In this document: piece after piece, positions 45,190 to 58,871 of the stretch | Position numbering within the stretch: the stretch's first letter is position 1 | Layout: each line of letters opens with the position of its first letter | Source: Saposhnikovia divaricata | Lineage: Eukaryota > Streptophyta > Magnoliopsida > Apiales > Apiaceae | Length of the DNA: 64,000 nt | Reading direction: 5' to 3' | Assembly: GCA_036435485.1 (NCBI GenBank) | Contig: CM071597.1 | Span: 146,255,647 to 146,319,646, forward strand | Position numbers and translations under genes: made by a program | Notes under the pieces: model-generated | The model's database searches: none | Told to the model about the DNA's origin: nothing | The model's input: only the letters and a program-made list of their open reading frames with translations

Positions 45190-47694
45190 GTTGAAGTGCA
45201 GAATGAACCACCTGTTGAAGAGCAACTTACACCATCAGTTGGAAATCAAAGAGAAGCCTCTGTTGATGAATCTGCAAGTACTCCATCAATCTCAAGGGCC
45301 ATACACTCAGGGGGAGTTTCTCACAATGATCAACACAGAGAAAATGAAGCCACTTCATCAAGGTCAAACTTACCACCACAAATAAAATGGACCAGGGATC
45401 ATCCATTTGAGCTTATAATTGGAGATCCTAATGCAAAGGTCCAAACCAGAAGAGCAACTCAAGAAGAATGCTTATATAGCAGTTTTCTATCCAAAGAGGA
45501 ACCTAAGAAAGTTAAACATGCTCTTCTGGATCCAGACTGGGTTTTAGCAATGCAAGAAGAGTTAAACCAGTTTGAAAGAAATGAAGTATGGAAACTTGTA
45601 CCCAAACCTAAAGACAAATCAGTGATTGGCACTAAGTGGGTATTCAAGAACAAGATGGATGAGAATGGCATAGTCACAAGGAATAAAGCTAGATTAGTTG
45701 CTAAAGGCTACTGTCAAGAGGAAGGAATTGATTTTGAAGAAACCTTTGCACCAGTGGCAAGGTTAGAAGCAATAAGGATCTTCCTGGCTTATGCAGCGCA
45801 TGCAAATTTCAAAGTCTATCAAATGGATGTCAAGAGTGCATTTCTGAATGGAATTCTGGAGGAGGAGGTATATGTTAGTCAACCGCCTGGTTTTGAAGAT
45901 CCAGACTTTCCAGAATATGTGTTCTTTCTACTCAAAGCACTCTATGGCCTGAAGCAAGCACCTAGAGCCTGGTATGACACACTCTCACAGTTCCTTATAG
46001 AGAATCACTTCATTCGAGGTACTATTGATAAAATTCTCTTTTATAGAAATGTCAATGGCTCTATGATACTTGTCCAAATTTATGTAGATGATATAATATT
46101 TGGGTCTACAGATGAGAAACTTTGCAAGAGGTTTGCCAAACTCATGCAAAGTAGATATGAAATGAGTATGATGGGTGAATTAACTTATTTTCTTGGTTTA
46201 CAAGTTAAACAAGTGAATGAGGGAATTTTTATAAGTCAAACAAAATACATTTATGATATTTTAAAAAGGTTTGATTTAGCATATTGCTCTTCTGCAAAAA
46301 CACCCATGGCCACTGCCACTAAGCTTGAACTGAATACTAAGGAAAAGAAGGTGGACATGACAAGCTATAGGGGCATGGTTGGATCTCTTTTATACTTAAC
46401 AGCTAGTAGACCTGATATTATGTTTGCTACATGTTTATGTGCTAGATTTCAAGCTGATCCTAGGGAATCTCACTTGGTAGCTATTAAAAGGATTTTCAGA
46501 TATCCCAAGGGAACACCAAACCTTGGCATTTGGTACCCTAGAGATTCTGGTTTTGATCTAATTGGTTACTCAGATGCAGATTATGCAGGTTGCAAAATGG
46601 ATAGAAAAAGTACCACAGGAACCTATCAATTCTTGGGAAACAAGCTGGTCTCATGGTTCAGTAAGAAGCAGAACTCAGTATCTACCTCAACTGCAGAGGC
46701 TGAATACATAGCAGCTGGGAGTTTTTGTGCACAGATTCTATGGATGAGAAATCAACTACTTGACTATGGAGTTAAAGTTAAAAAGATCCCAATTTTCTGT
46801 GACAACACGAGTGCAATTGCAATATCACAGAATCCAGTGCAGCATTCTAGAACCAAGCACATAGACAGCAAATACCATTTCATCAGGGAGCATGTGATGG
46901 AAGGCACTGTGGAACTGCATTTTGTTCCTAGTGAAAAACAGCTGGCAGACATTTTTACTAAAGCTTTGGATGAAGCAACCTTTTCAAGGTTGGTAAGTGA
47001 GCTTGGTATGTTAAATTTCTCATGATCTTTTAAAATGTCTGTTCAATTAGTTGTAGCCAGTGAATTTCATTCTCTGGATTTTGTTTGTTTTAATTGCTTA
47101 TCTGCATGATTATTCTGGAGATATCATTGTAGCATAATTAAATAAATATTTTATTGACATATATCAATTAATGATATTTTGTTAATTTTATGTCTATTTA
47201 ATTGTAGGTTTATTATTGTGGATTAATTCTTAATTTACTGCGTGATTATATTTAAATCCATAATAATTAGAAGTATTAAATATGTGTATATGTGTATAGG
47301 CTGATAGGTCGGCTGACAGGTTTCGGTGATAAGATGTTAGCCTCCATTGTTGAATTCATGAAATGTGGCTACCTAACATGGTGGCTACCTAACATGGTTG
47401 ACAATTTATCACTTGTTGTAGAGAGTTTGAATTCTTTAAACAAAACCTGTCACTATTTCACCTAACCCACTGAACCTTGAAACCTTATAAATGATGAGTT
47501 TTTGTTTGTGTTTAACATCATCATTTTTCAGATATACAGAGCATATACACACAATTGCTGAATATTTCGAGCTTTGATCGGAAAGATCTCTCAATCTAAC
47601 TGGTGGTTTTTATATCAGATTTCATATTCTTGCTTTATACATCATCCTTTATAAAAACTAACCCTTGTTTTTGAATTTCCTCAAAGTTTTGAAA

Positions 47695-49755
47695 ATGGCA
47701 TTGCAGGGAAGTTTTTTTTATTGCTAAAGCTAATCCTACTTCCATTCAGCAAATAGAAACCATCTATGATGAGCAATTTCGAGCTTGGGCACAATTTCTG
47801 AATGAACATGATGCATTACGTGAACTATATTGCAGTGCGGTTAACACTTCTGGACCAGACGGGTTTGCATTCACATATCTACTGTTTGGTAGGTCGATTA
47901 GGGTCACTGAACGAGATGTTAATCGAATTCTTCATTTTCCTATGGAAAATCTCATTTCGGATCCTACACCTGAACAGATTGAAATGTTCTTTTGTTTTAT
48001 AAGGTACCAAGATGGCAATTTCAATACTGGTAATATCTCTAGAACATTTCTAACCCAGTACTGGAATTTCTTCTTTCACATTCTTGGCCATGTTTTTTCC
48101 TCAGATAGAACGAATCTAGATCGGATACCTGAATTTATTCAAAAAATAGGGTATGCGGTCACCAATAATTTGAGGATTAATTTTGGAAAAATAGTGCTTG
48201 GTCAAATCATTTTAAAGATGAAACACTTGGGAACAAGAGATGTTCAGACTCAAAATGTCAAATGTCTATATCCAAGGTTTCTACAGCTAATATTAAATGT
48301 TTTTTTGAATGATGAAGACAGGGTACACTCGGAAAATGGTCGAAAGGTGGAATGTTCTTACATGAAGACGAATGTAATTTATTACATAAGCAAAAAGAAC
48401 TATACGGATGTGCCTACAGTCCTAACTGAATATCTAAAGACTGTCCCACTTCCGTTGTTACCAGGACCAGTGAGAGCAGGTATACGACAAGGTAATATTT
48501 CAATCCCTACTATCCCAACCTCTGTATTCCCTATTGTATCACAGGAAATACAGTTCCTACAGCCCCTAGTGGCCATCTTACCCGACCAAGAGCAGGAAAT
48601 CCCACCGACTCTAACACAGGTCGAAGAGCTCATTCTACAAATACAAACACAAACAGAACAAACTCCTACACCTCAATTGTCACTTAAAAGACCAGTCATC
48701 CATATTATTGAGGGAGATAGTGCCTCAGCAGCACCACATAAGGAGTTAGTTACATCAGCCGCTCTACCTCATTCTAAACGGAGTAAACCCAATGAACCTG
48801 AGGTAACGGCAACTGTTAGTGAAACAATTCTTTCTTATCCAATGAGTGAAAATGTAAATAAGGCTGAATTGACGGGAGCAACTATCTTGAGTTCCATTTC
48901 ACGGAACATAAGAGTGGTTGATGATCTTTCTAAAGATCAAATGCCTTCACAGGCATCCGAGGTGGAATTACCTACCTCAATAACTGCTGGTGAATCTTCC
49001 ATTTTACGGAAAGATCCATCGATAGGAGGTTCTTTTATGAACCAAGTGTCTTCATAGAAGTACGAGGGAAACTTGGGTTTTGTGCCATTTAATCGATTCA
49101 AGTTTAACCTCCCAGAGGGAAAATCTCTGGATCTCTTTCGAGATTTACCACTCTTTACCAGTGGTCGGCAACTCGCTTCACGCGAGGACGAAAGCTCACG
49201 AACTTTCATTGCACCATCCGTGACCTCTGAAAAAGGGGCTAGGATGATTTCATTTGCAGGTACACATATCGGTGGAAGCTCTGGAGGAGAGTGGGGAGAA
49301 ACACGAACAGAACATGTAATTGTAACCAAACCACTAAACCGAGTGAATATAGAGTGTTGAGTGAAACACCTGCAGAACGTATGAGTGAGCAACCTACTCA
49401 ACCACATGCACCTGTAACCAGAAAGGAATACAGCAGACTCCTTACACGGGTCCAAACAATGGAGAAAGAGTTGTCAAATATCTGTAAGTCCATTGCAGAA
49501 ATAAAAAATTTGCAACTTATTCAACATGATGCATTCCAGGTTCAGTTAAGTTCCATGGCATCCCAGTTTAGTCATGCAATTTATTCCTTGGCAAAACCAT
49601 CTTCGTCTAATTTACCAACTCCACATCCTACTACTCTGGAGGATAACCCAACTGAGGGGGAGAAGTTGGATGATCAAGAAAAATCAACTAGGCATAAGAG
49701 CAAGGAAAAGGTTGTTGACACGGAATTAACTTTATTTTGGGAAAGGAAAAGCTAA
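47695..49755 (+). pseudogene. E4 additional ORF downstream of pol (aORF), about 690 codons
   Basis: Starts MALQGSFF at 47695. An eight-T run (about 47712-47719), one T too long, shifts the frame. Beyond it the protein reads IAKANPTSIQQIETIYDEQF... and then FAFTYLLFGRSIRVTERDVNRILHFP, which parallels the E3 aORF (FRFTLAGQEYEVTEEIVNRVLGFP). The CLYPRFLQLILN motif matches the E3 WFPRFLQMLIN. A Pro/Gln/Thr-rich linker follows, a TAG at 49055-49057, a frame change near 49300-49360, and a coiled-coil tail (MEKELSNICKSIAEI). It lacks the long basic C-terminal domain of E3. Function unknown. Confidence 0.75.
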
Positions 49756-49964
49756 TGGGAGTATTAGTGGAAAGAAAGCAAGGCAAAATTGAAGATATGT
49801 TCAGTCTAGAGGAACAATTTATCTTGCACTTGTTCAAGTTTTAGAAATCTGGAAAATGTATATATGATCCAGAATGTGCTTTAATATTATTTATCTTTGT
49901 ATTTCATTTTTTGTTGTATCAGTTGAGTTATCCTCTAGGAATTTTCTTGTCAAACCCTAACAAT

Positions 49965-49979
49965 CAAATAGGGGGAGAT
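49965..49979 (+). other. E4 polypurine tract
   Basis: CAAATAGGGGGAGAT directly before the 3' LTR, matching E3. Confidence 0.92.
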
Positions 49980-51050
49980 TGTAAAGCATAATGTAATGTA
50001 ATATGTAATAGAGGACATATATAACTCAACTAGGATAAAAGATAAATAATATTAAATCTATACGGGGATCGTGAAATTTGAAGAACAGGCATCAACAAGG
50101 ATCAAGTTGCTGAAAGAAGTTCATTAACATGATCAAGCCTCAGTGACAAAAAAAGATGTACAGATGATTCAGTTGAAGGGCCAAAAGATTCCAGAGATAA
50201 AGTTTTTATGGTTGCACAATTCTTAGCAGTGTTCTTAAAGACATGATACGAAGACCATGAGTGAATGTTAGTCGTCTGTGAACCAGACCAGTTGCACTAG
50301 GCGTCAACACTTCACAAAGGAATCGAAGTATCTAACTCAGAAAAACTGTTAAGAGATATGATTGAGTTTAGAGCAGTATTGATATCCTCCATTTTGGAAG
50401 CTGCATATTTAAGGATGTCAAATTAAGAGGAAAATGAATAGTATCCAAAATCACTATTCATATGAATAGTAACCGAAATTACTATTCATGAATAGTACCC
50501 AAAAGTACTATTCAATCAGGTGGGGCCCACACAAATTCAAAATTTTGTCAGAATGTTTTTTTTGTTGAATTTTGTAAAGCAGAATTGTTTGAACAGGCGG
50601 CGGAGGCGGAAGCAGAAACGTCAGCAGTTACGTTAATTTAGCTGCATAGTAACTTTCTAAAATCTATAAATAGGCCTGTTGTATTTCATTTCAAAACACA
50701 CCTCAACACCCAACTCTCTCTTCTCTCTCTTATATCTTCTCTGTGTAAGCTGCTAGACAATCCATCTAGTAGGAAAGCCGGCTTAGCCCGCTTTCAGGAA
50801 GTGTCGGGTAGAAGGTCCTCGTGCCTAAACTATCCTTAGGAGTGTTCTGGTTTTGAAGCTAATCCATTGGATTAGAAGTTGTAACACCCCTCCGGGTTTA
50901 TTATCAATAAAGATATATTCCTGAAATTGTGTTTCGTTATTTTTTGATTTCAAGATCCGAAAAATTGTTATCCGCAAAAATCTTGGAAAACGAAATATTT
51001 TGGTAGTATCGTATTCAACCCCCCCTTCTACGATACTTCGGGACCTAACA
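49980..51050 (+). repeat. E4 3' LTR
   Basis: 1071 bp. The main differences from the 5' LTR are single substitutions and a short deletion in the CACAAAT...TTTTGTC stretch near 50530. The U5 hairpin at 51005-51037 is unchanged. Confidence 0.97.
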
Positions 51051-51055
51051 TATGC

Positions 51056-51844
51056 TAAACTAGCCCTTTTAAGTGGTTTTTCACTTGCGCATGCTAAGTT
51101 CATATATTTTTATAAAATTGGAAAATCAACCTTTTAATACAATTCTTTTTCCTTTGTCTTCTTTACTGTCCAAGCTACTTTTCATAATTTTTCCAGAATT
51201 CTTAACATCATCTAAGTACCTCTTTGGTGGTCTACAAGAGTGTTTAATTCTGCAGTTGGTTTTTCATGTGCGGCTCTGACTTAAACATTTTTATCAAATC
51301 GAAAATTTAACCTTTTTATTTCAAATTTTTACAGAGCCTTAACCACTAACTAATCTACCTTCTGTAAAAATTTTTTAATTTTTGACCATGTTTAAGGGGT
51401 TCGTTTAGCCTCTCAAAGTCAGTTCAACGTATCAGTTTTTGCTCAGGACCACTCTCCACTAAATTGACCATAACTCTCAAACCATAAGTCTCCTCACAAT
51501 GAGCCTTATATTCCTAGAAACTACAAAACAAGACCTTTCCAAATATGTGTAGTGGGTTTTAAGGACACAAAGTTTGGTGGTCCGAAATTTCATCACAAAC
51601 AGAACATGTCACAAAAAACTCCAACATCCACTTTCACCACTTTAGCTTTCAACATCTATTACCATACTTTAATACAACCATCAAACTCACCAAGATTCTC
51701 ATCTTTAACACATATAAGACTATATAATCCAAGAGCATGACTTACAACATAATAACTAGCATAAATGCTCAAGATCTTATCATTCAAAGTCCAAACCACC
51801 AAGATCAACATCAATACTTGCAAATCTCAAGAATACAAACTATA
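51056..51844 (-). repeat. S3 solo LTR, part 2
   Basis: Continuation of S3 after the E4 target duplication. AT-rich, no gene. It ends at the left terminus of the PIF/Harbinger element. Confidence 0.55.
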
Positions 51845-54250
51845 AGGCTCTGTTTGGAATTGCTGTTAAAAACTGCTGTAGCTGTGGGAAAAAGCACTGT
51901 CAGAAAAAGCTGCTGTCAGAAAAAACTGTTGACTGTTTGGTAAAATTCATAATTAATCTGCTGTTGAATGAAAAGCTGATAAATAAGCGTTTGGTAAATA
52001 ATTTTTAAAAATTTCTTATTTAACAATGTCTTTACAGGACAAACTAGCTAGTACAATTAAAAATATAAAAATGAACACTTTAATAAAATTAATGTTACCA
52101 TAATAATTCTCACATTTAGTTCAGCAAAGCAAAGTAAATTAAAATAATTGAAATGAATTAGGATGCCATCATCAAACTGGATGCAATTTGATTTCGAAGC
52201 AAGTCCACCTCACTTGTTCTACTATTTCTTTGGCTTTGGTACATTGATGTTGATATACGATCCGTAAAAATATCTCTTGGCACAAATTCTGGATTTGCAT
52301 CAATTCTATTAAAAATTGTATCGCCACTAGAATATAGTCTAATATAATTATGCAATGCCATTGTTGCGACAACGATATTCCTTTGAGCACGAAACCAGTA
52401 CGAGGGCATATTTGACAAAATCTTCCACCGTTTTTTCCAAACTCCAAAAGTTCTTTCGATGCAGCTTCTAAGTGATGAACGTGCCTTGTTAAATATTTCT
52501 TGGTATCCTTGTGGTGGTTGACCACGCCGAAAATCAGGAAGATGATATTTAACTCCTTTGTACGGGCCAACATATTGTACTGTTTAAGGATATCCAGCAT
52601 CTACCAAGTAGTATTTACCTGTCATTATTAATAAAAAATATGATATAACATATATGTAAGCAATTGTTGTTATATATTTTGTGAATGAAGTGATCAATAT
52701 TATTTGTTGTAATAGTCGCTAGCTGCTTATGTAACGAGTATATAACTTAATATTATTTGTGTGTAACTAATAAGTGTTTGTATAGCTTAAATGTTTCATT
52801 TATTATATAATGATTAATTATCGTAAGTCAGTTGTATATTACTTATACAAATTTACAAAATTACGTACCTTACATAAGATAGTAGAAATCTTTTTGTTGT
52901 TTACTAATTTATCTTATTAACTATTAAGCAAGTATTTTAATTATAAAAGTAGTTTGTGCCATCCCACATCTAGTTCGTGAACAAGTTACTTTTTAATTAC
53001 TTGAAGTTGAGGCCCTAGTGTTTATGGTGTAGAAAGTGTTACTCTGATTCGAGATCTTTGAATTAACACGCAAGTAAAGAAAGTGGGGGAAAATTGTGAA
53101 TCTGTATTCGGGATGATTATGAAAGCTTTTAATAAACATTATTATGTTGTCAAACTTCTTCACTCTCCTTTCTCTTGGAGTAGCAATACAATAAGCATGC
53201 ATTAGGAGATGCTAATGATTGTGTGTACCTTGAGATGCTAATTCTATAAACATTTAGAGAATTTAACCTATTCTCTTCTCTAATTGTCCAAGTGAAAGTG
53301 TGCATTATGTTATCAAGATTGTACAAGAAAAGATATTAGTAATATTATACAAATCAAGCAATGTTTAGCATCTTCGCAGTAAATCAGTTTTAAGGTCCTA
53401 GCTTGTCTAATGTACAACAGAAGTGGCAAACTATTCCAATGACACCTAGGAGAGAACACTAGATTATAAGGTCTATAATTCATACTCCTAATTAATTAGG
53501 CCAAGGAGAGAACACAAAGCATTCCCTCTGAAATAACTACCTTTCATACCAATTTCCAACAAAGTCACGTAGCATCTATCCATCAAATGCCTCTCTGGCC
53601 TACGGTTCCTATTTCTTACCACAAACACCCTCACAACCCCTCGATCCTCAGAGATCCTCAGATGTAATACGACCACTTCATAATCAGAAGTGCCAAAATA
53701 TATAAAAATCCAACAACACAAATTTGCGATTTGTTCATAGCGATTTGTTCATTACTATAACAGTTGATATCAACAGAAAACTGTTACTAACATAAAAACA
53801 TGTGTAGAGTACAAGAAACATTGGAAAATATATCATTCTAACTTGTGTTAACACTACATATAGACTACAGAGTTTGTGAGCATCGACATGATCAAAAATA
53901 AAAACAATAATAAACAATCATATATATAACGAGACAAGAAGGAAGAAGGAAGAAGATCAATGCAACATGGGATATAGAAGATCATGTAAAAGAAGGAAGA
54001 AGAGTACCAGGTTGAACCAGGGCTTGAACCTGCTACGTATAAACCCTATTGTGATTGATCCTGCCGAGAGTTTATTTATATATATATATAGTGAAGTTTG
54101 ATTTTGTATAGGATTGTATTACCTAAAATTGTTTTTAAAAAAAGATGCAGGAGCTGGGGTTTGATGGCAGGTTTTATTAGCTACTGTCCGCTTAATTTTT
54201 AGAAGCAGCTTTTTCAAAAAGCATCTCTTACCTGCTTCTAAAAAAAGCAG
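51845..54250 (-). mobile_element. Decayed PIF/Harbinger-like DNA transposon
   Basis: The left end GGCTCTGTTTGGAATTGCTG follows TAA, a typical PIF/Harbinger start. A transposase remnant lies at 52158-52618. The right end is degenerate: AGCAGCTTTTT/AAAAAAGCAGC blocks near 54200-54250 resemble the left subterminal AAAGCTGCTG repeats, but no clean inverted terminus is found. The interval 52620-54150 shows no transposase N-terminus or MYB-like ORF1. Confidence 0.6.
52158..52618 (-). pseudogene. PIF/Harbinger transposase C-terminal exon
   Basis: One frame reads KYYLVDAGYP-stop-TVQYVGPYKGVKYHLPDFRRG...RSCIERTFGVWKKRWKIL...IVVATMALHNYIRL, the C-terminal part of the DDE_4 nuclease family. IERTFG carries the third catalytic acid. 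A TAA at 52584-52586 breaks it. A splice-acceptor-like TGACAG precedes the fragment at about 52619. The N-terminal catalytic half is absent. Confidence 0.82.
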
Positions 54251-55234
54251 CTTAAATTGTCATGGCTAAGAGTGAAGGAGCTTTAGTAATCTTGTAAGAG
54301 CTTGGTAAACCTTAAGAACACCTTGGTGAGTCTATATAAGCCTTAATCTTCAAGTTCTAGTACTATTCATCTTACAACTTCAACAATTTTTCTCACCATG
54401 CTAAAACTAAATAAAATTATGGGAATTTAAACATACCTTAGTAACACTATGTAGGAGCTTGGGATTTAATTTGGTGAATTAAGAATGGGTGGAAGTTGAA
54501 GAATTTTTTTTTTCTTCTTCTTCCTTGTTTGGTTCGGCCGAATGGTGCAAATGGGAGAGTGGAGGAGCTTTCTTGGCTTCTTGCTTTGTGTTTGTGTGAA
54601 ATAATGTGGTATGTATCATATATGTATATAATCTAGTAGCTAGTTGTCAGTTTTTCCAAGCCTAGGTAGCCTTTATTTCCTTGGTGATCCATGTTTTATG
54701 CAAGCATGTCACTAACTATCTAGTTAGTTTCTAACTATTCTACTAACTACTAGTTAGCTTGCTTTTTGACTTGTCACTTGCTTTAACCACTACTTGCATG
54801 TATATATCTTGCATGGGTTTTTCATGAGAGCTTGCTAACTTTATTATTTTCCAATTTTGATTACTACATTTCCATGCTAATCTTAATTAATCCTTGAAAA
54901 ATCTTTTATGTAGAAATTCTCAATTTATTACCAACATTTCGATCCTCCCACCTTAATATGTCGGTTGTATGGGGTTTCCAAATTTTAATTCTCTTAGCCT
55001 CGTCATCATTTTCGTATTTATTTCTTTCTCGTAAATTGTAGATCGTTAGCGAAGTAGGATTTTTCGAATTCTGACGGTTTTTGCATACACTCATTTCACT
55101 TATATAATCTCAATATGAATTCAAAACCTCAATTTTTCCATTACTCATAAGTGGGTGGGAATTGCTTTCCTTACATACCAGAATTACTATTCATCCGGGT
55201 CTTTTACAATGGTACAAAAATTAGGGTTATTATA
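54250..55234 (-). repeat. S3 solo LTR, part 3
   Basis: Ends GGGTTATTATA on the plus strand (from an original TTACA-type end), next to TGTAT. No gene. The junction with the Harbinger remnant is approximate. Confidence 0.5.
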
Positions 55235-55786
55235 TGTATTGCGTAAACATGTTATTTCATCTTAAATGACATGCTTGAGATTCCTCTTAACTTTGAGATT
55301 ATGCCATTTTTAATTGTTAATGAAAATAAGATTGATTGCACTACACCATATATGACCTATAGTAAGCCCAATATACATATACGTTTGCAAAAAGTGTTGC
55401 TATAGACACAAATTTTCTAGTCTATTGCAAGATTTCGAAAAATGTTGTATAAAAAATGAAAGTGTTACATACCGAAGGATCATTTTGAAAATTTTGGTAC
55501 AATTGCAATACTTTAGAGAAGTGTTACAATAGACCAAACGCTTTTGGTCAAATTGACCAAAAGTTGTTGGCGGGAACTAAAATTTTCACTGGGCAGGCTG
55601 TTGGTACTAAAAATTGGTACCAAAACAGAAACTTTTCTTACACAAAATAATAACAAAAACTCTTCTTACACAAAATTAAACTTGTCTTACATCTCTCACT
55701 CGTCTCTCTCATCTTCGCCGCTCCTCTCTCATATTTCTGCCGCTCTTCTTTCTCATCTCTGTCGCACGTCTTTCTCATTTCTCTGC

Positions 55787-55789
<3 letters not shown>

Positions 55790-55867
<78 letters not shown>
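55790..55867. repeat. (CT)n(CA)n compound microsatellite
   Basis: About 29 CT units followed by about 10 CA units in the CACTA leader. Confidence 0.95.
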
Positions 55868-56469
55868 GCACAATATTGATTAGAACAAAACCAACAAAAC
55901 TGATTGAGCTTCAATAACCAATTAAAGATCCAACTTCAGGTAAATCACCCATCTTTTTCCGATTATATTGATTTATACATGTATATATATGTATCCATGT
56001 GAATATTTTTGAATAAATGTTGGTTTAAAACTGGTATTCAGTGTTAATTAGAAAGAATTTTGTGTTAGTTTTATTGTAATTCTAATTCTGTTTTTATATT
56101 TTTAAGCAAAACCCCCAAGACTGATTGAATAGACTGATTTTGTACTATGTGTGTAACAAAATTTTAGTACTAAGTTCTTGTATTGTAACAAATTTTTATG
56201 TTGTAACATGTTTGTATTCTCTGCTCTGCCTCTAAACTAGGTTTGTATTATATGAAATAATGTGCTCTGTTATTTTTCTGAAATGTTGTTATAATGTGGT
56301 GAAATTTAAGTACAACAATAGCTCTTTTATTTTTGTAAAATATTTTTCTAATGTGGTGACTTTTTAATTGCGACAACATGTTAATGTTGTAATAAGGTGC
56401 TATGATGTTTTTGATGTACTGTGTTGTTTTTTTTTAAATAATTTTTTTTGTAGAAAATTGATGTTGAAG

Positions 56470-58871
56470 TAGAGACATGGATATCGCTTTCAAAGTATAG
56501 TGATAAATATAGGAAGGTGGTGGAAGATTTTGTTACCAATTCATTTTCCAAATATGTCGAAGGAAATGAGTTGATGTGCCCTTGTAGAATATGTAATAAT
56601 GTATTCTGGAGTAGTGCCGAGGGTATACATGAGCATCATCTCATATGCATTGGTCCTTATCACCATTCTGTTGAATGGATTTACGAGGTCCCCACCCTTA
56701 AGGTAGACAACGTTGTTAATAAGATGGAGACTGATATAGGTAAGGGTTTATGAGATGAGTTCGAGGAGATGATACATAATGCATATGGGAATGGTGATAG
56801 TAGTGCTAGTGAATATGGAGTTAGAAAGGGATTGAATGATAATGCTAGAAAATTTTTATAGGCTTGTTAAAGAGGATGGACATCCTTCATATCCCGAGTA
56901 TAAAAATTTACTTGATTAAGTTTCCTAGTTAGGCTTTACCAACTAAAGTGCACTCATGGATTTAGCGAGTCGGCATTTCGCGATTTTCTTGAGTTGATAA
57001 AAGAGGTTTTTTTGAATATAAAGCTGCCATCATCTTTCAGTATGGCAAAGGGTATGATTAAAGACTTAGGTCTTGATTACCAAAAGATACATGCATGTCA
57101 AAATGACTGCTGCTATTTTGGAATAAAAATAAGGGCCTGGATACTTACAAAAAGTATGAAACCTCAAGATGGAAAGAGATTGAAGATAAGAATAACCCTA
57201 ATGCGAGCACAAATTTGCCGATGGAATATAAAATCCCAACAAAAGTGATGAGATATTTTCCTTTAAAGCCAAGGCTGGAAAGAATGTTCTTGAGCTGATT
57301 TCTCCAACTCAATGACATGGCATGCTTTAGCATGTAAGAAGGATGGCAGATTGAGGCATCTGCCTGATGCCTAGGGTTGGAAGTCAATGGATACTAAATA
57401 TCCTGAATTCGTAGTAGAAATCCAAAATGTTAGGTTTAGCTACAGAAGAATTTAATGCTTATCGATCATGAGTATTTCTCACAGCACCTGACCAGTTGTG
57501 CTAGTAAATTACAACCTTCCCCCTTGGTTACTCATGAAATAAGAAAATCTAATCCTTCAACCTTAATCCCTGGCTCTATTTACCCTGGTAATGAAATTGA
57601 TGTGTATATGCAATCGTTAATTGGAGAATTGAAAGAGTTATGGGATGTCGGAATAGAAACTTATGATGCAAAGGTAGACAACACATTTAAGCTACATGAA
57701 AGCCTCTTCGGGATGATAAATGACTTTTCGGATATGCAGTTTTATCGGGTTGGAGAATGAAAGGTAAACTAGTCTGCCCTTTCTGCCACTATGAGACCTC
57801 ATCAACATATCTGAAACATAGTAAGAAGGTTATCTATTTAAACCACAAAAAATTTCTTCCTTCTGACCACAAGTGGAAGTCTGATACGCGAAGATTTAAT
57901 GGAGATGTGGAAATGCTAGGATGTCCTAAAATATTAACCAAAACGGAGATTGAGGAACTATGGTGTGGTTACGAGAATGATTTCAGGAAGCAACAAACGA
58001 AGCATATGGGTTCTTCATCAGATTGTTCTTGGAAGAAAACGTCCATTTTTTTTAAAGTTACCATATTGGAGTAGTAATATGGTTAAGCATAACCTTGATG
58101 TTACGCATGTTGAGAAGAACATTTGTGATAAATATCGGGGACATGATAAAAGATCATGTTAATGCTCGTAAAGATTTGGAAGAAATGGGGATCATAAAAA
58201 TTCTTCATCCCATCAAATTTGATGATGACAAACATGTTGAAATTAGAGCAGCTAGTTTCGATATGACCAAAAAAGAGTAAGAAATCTTTTGTCCAGTTCT
58301 GATGAATGCTAATTCACCACACGAATCTGCCTCTAATATCATTCGATGTGTTCAAATGAAGGAGCGGAAGATATCGGGTTATAAGAGTCATGATGCACAT
58401 TTTATTCTTCAAATTCTTTTACAATTTGTTTTGGTTAAAACTCTGAAACCTGAGGTAGCAATACCTTTGATGAGGTTGGGTGCGTTCTTCAGGGTTATAT
58501 GTGGGAAAGTCATCGAATTAGAAGATGTTGAGAAGCTACAAAATGAAATAATCGAGATACTTTGTGAACTTGAAATGATCTTCCACCTGCATTTTTTGAC
58601 ATAATGGTTCACTTACCATTACACTTGTGTAAGGATATTGAATTCGGTGGACCGGTGCACTTAAGGTAGATGTTTGGAATTGAAAGGTATTTGTATGTCT
58701 TACTTTCGAACTAGGAACAATCCAGAAGGGTGCGTCGCAGAAGGCTACTTGGAAGAAGAATGTTTGATATTCTGCTCTAGATTTTTTTATGAGCAGTGTA
58801 AAGATAGAAGTGTTCCACAGGACTGTAAAGTAAATGCTGGATATCCTATCGATCGGATCTCGTTAAAATAG
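56470..58871 (+). pseudogene. CACTA TNP2-like transposase, many frameshifts
   Basis: Domains remain in order despite repeated frame changes. Transposase-associated domain (WISLSKYSDKYRKVV...CPCRICNNVFW) at 56473-56750. Transposase_21 core: MIKDLGLDYQKIHACQNDC near 57050, GSIYPGNEIDVYMQSLIGEL near 57570, and KLVCPFCHYETSS near 57765. Then HNLDVTHVEKNICD near 58090. DUF4218 region (SHDAHFILQILLQF, MRLGAFFRVICGKVI) at 58302-58604, followed by LHLCKDIEFGGPVHLR and MSYFRTRNNPEGCVAEGYLEEE to 58871. At least six frame breaks or stops make it non-functional. Normally this protein binds element ends and cuts DNA. Confidence 0.88.

Larger units (their letters stand above)
43086..47025 (+). pseudogene. 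E4 pol, split by TRIM insertion
   Basis: Coding parts are 43086-44503 and 45195-47025. Removing the 686-bp TRIM and one 5-bp duplication restores one frame of about 1,080 codons. The protease motif reads LDRGCSRHMTG, so the catalytic DSG is now DRG (one A-to-C change). The integrase is complete (HH-CC module, MDLFGPVN, IRSDNG, NGVVERKNR). RT has YQMDVKSAFLNG, LYGLKQAPRAWY and YVDDIIFGS. RNase H has YSDADYAG, STAEAEYIAAG and CDNTSAIAI. Apart from the protease change and the TRIM I see no lesion, which is notable for an element with about 2% LTR divergence. Confidence 0.94.
39563..51050 (+). mobile_element. E4: full-length SIRE-type copia element
   Basis: 11,488 bp with LTRs 39563-40638 and 49980-51050 and a perfect target duplication TATGC (39558-39562 and 51051-51055), inserted into S3. 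Order: LTR, primer site, gag, pol, additional ORF, polypurine tract, LTR. By eye the LTRs differ at about 19-20 positions plus a few short indels (about 2%), so it is older than E3. Pol is nevertheless open apart from the TRIM insertion. Confidence 0.97.

Noticed and set aside
48937..49455. 172-codon minus-strand ORF opposite the E4 aORF
   Set aside because: Antisense to a coherent coiled-coil-bearing sense frame; composition is that of a shadow ORF.
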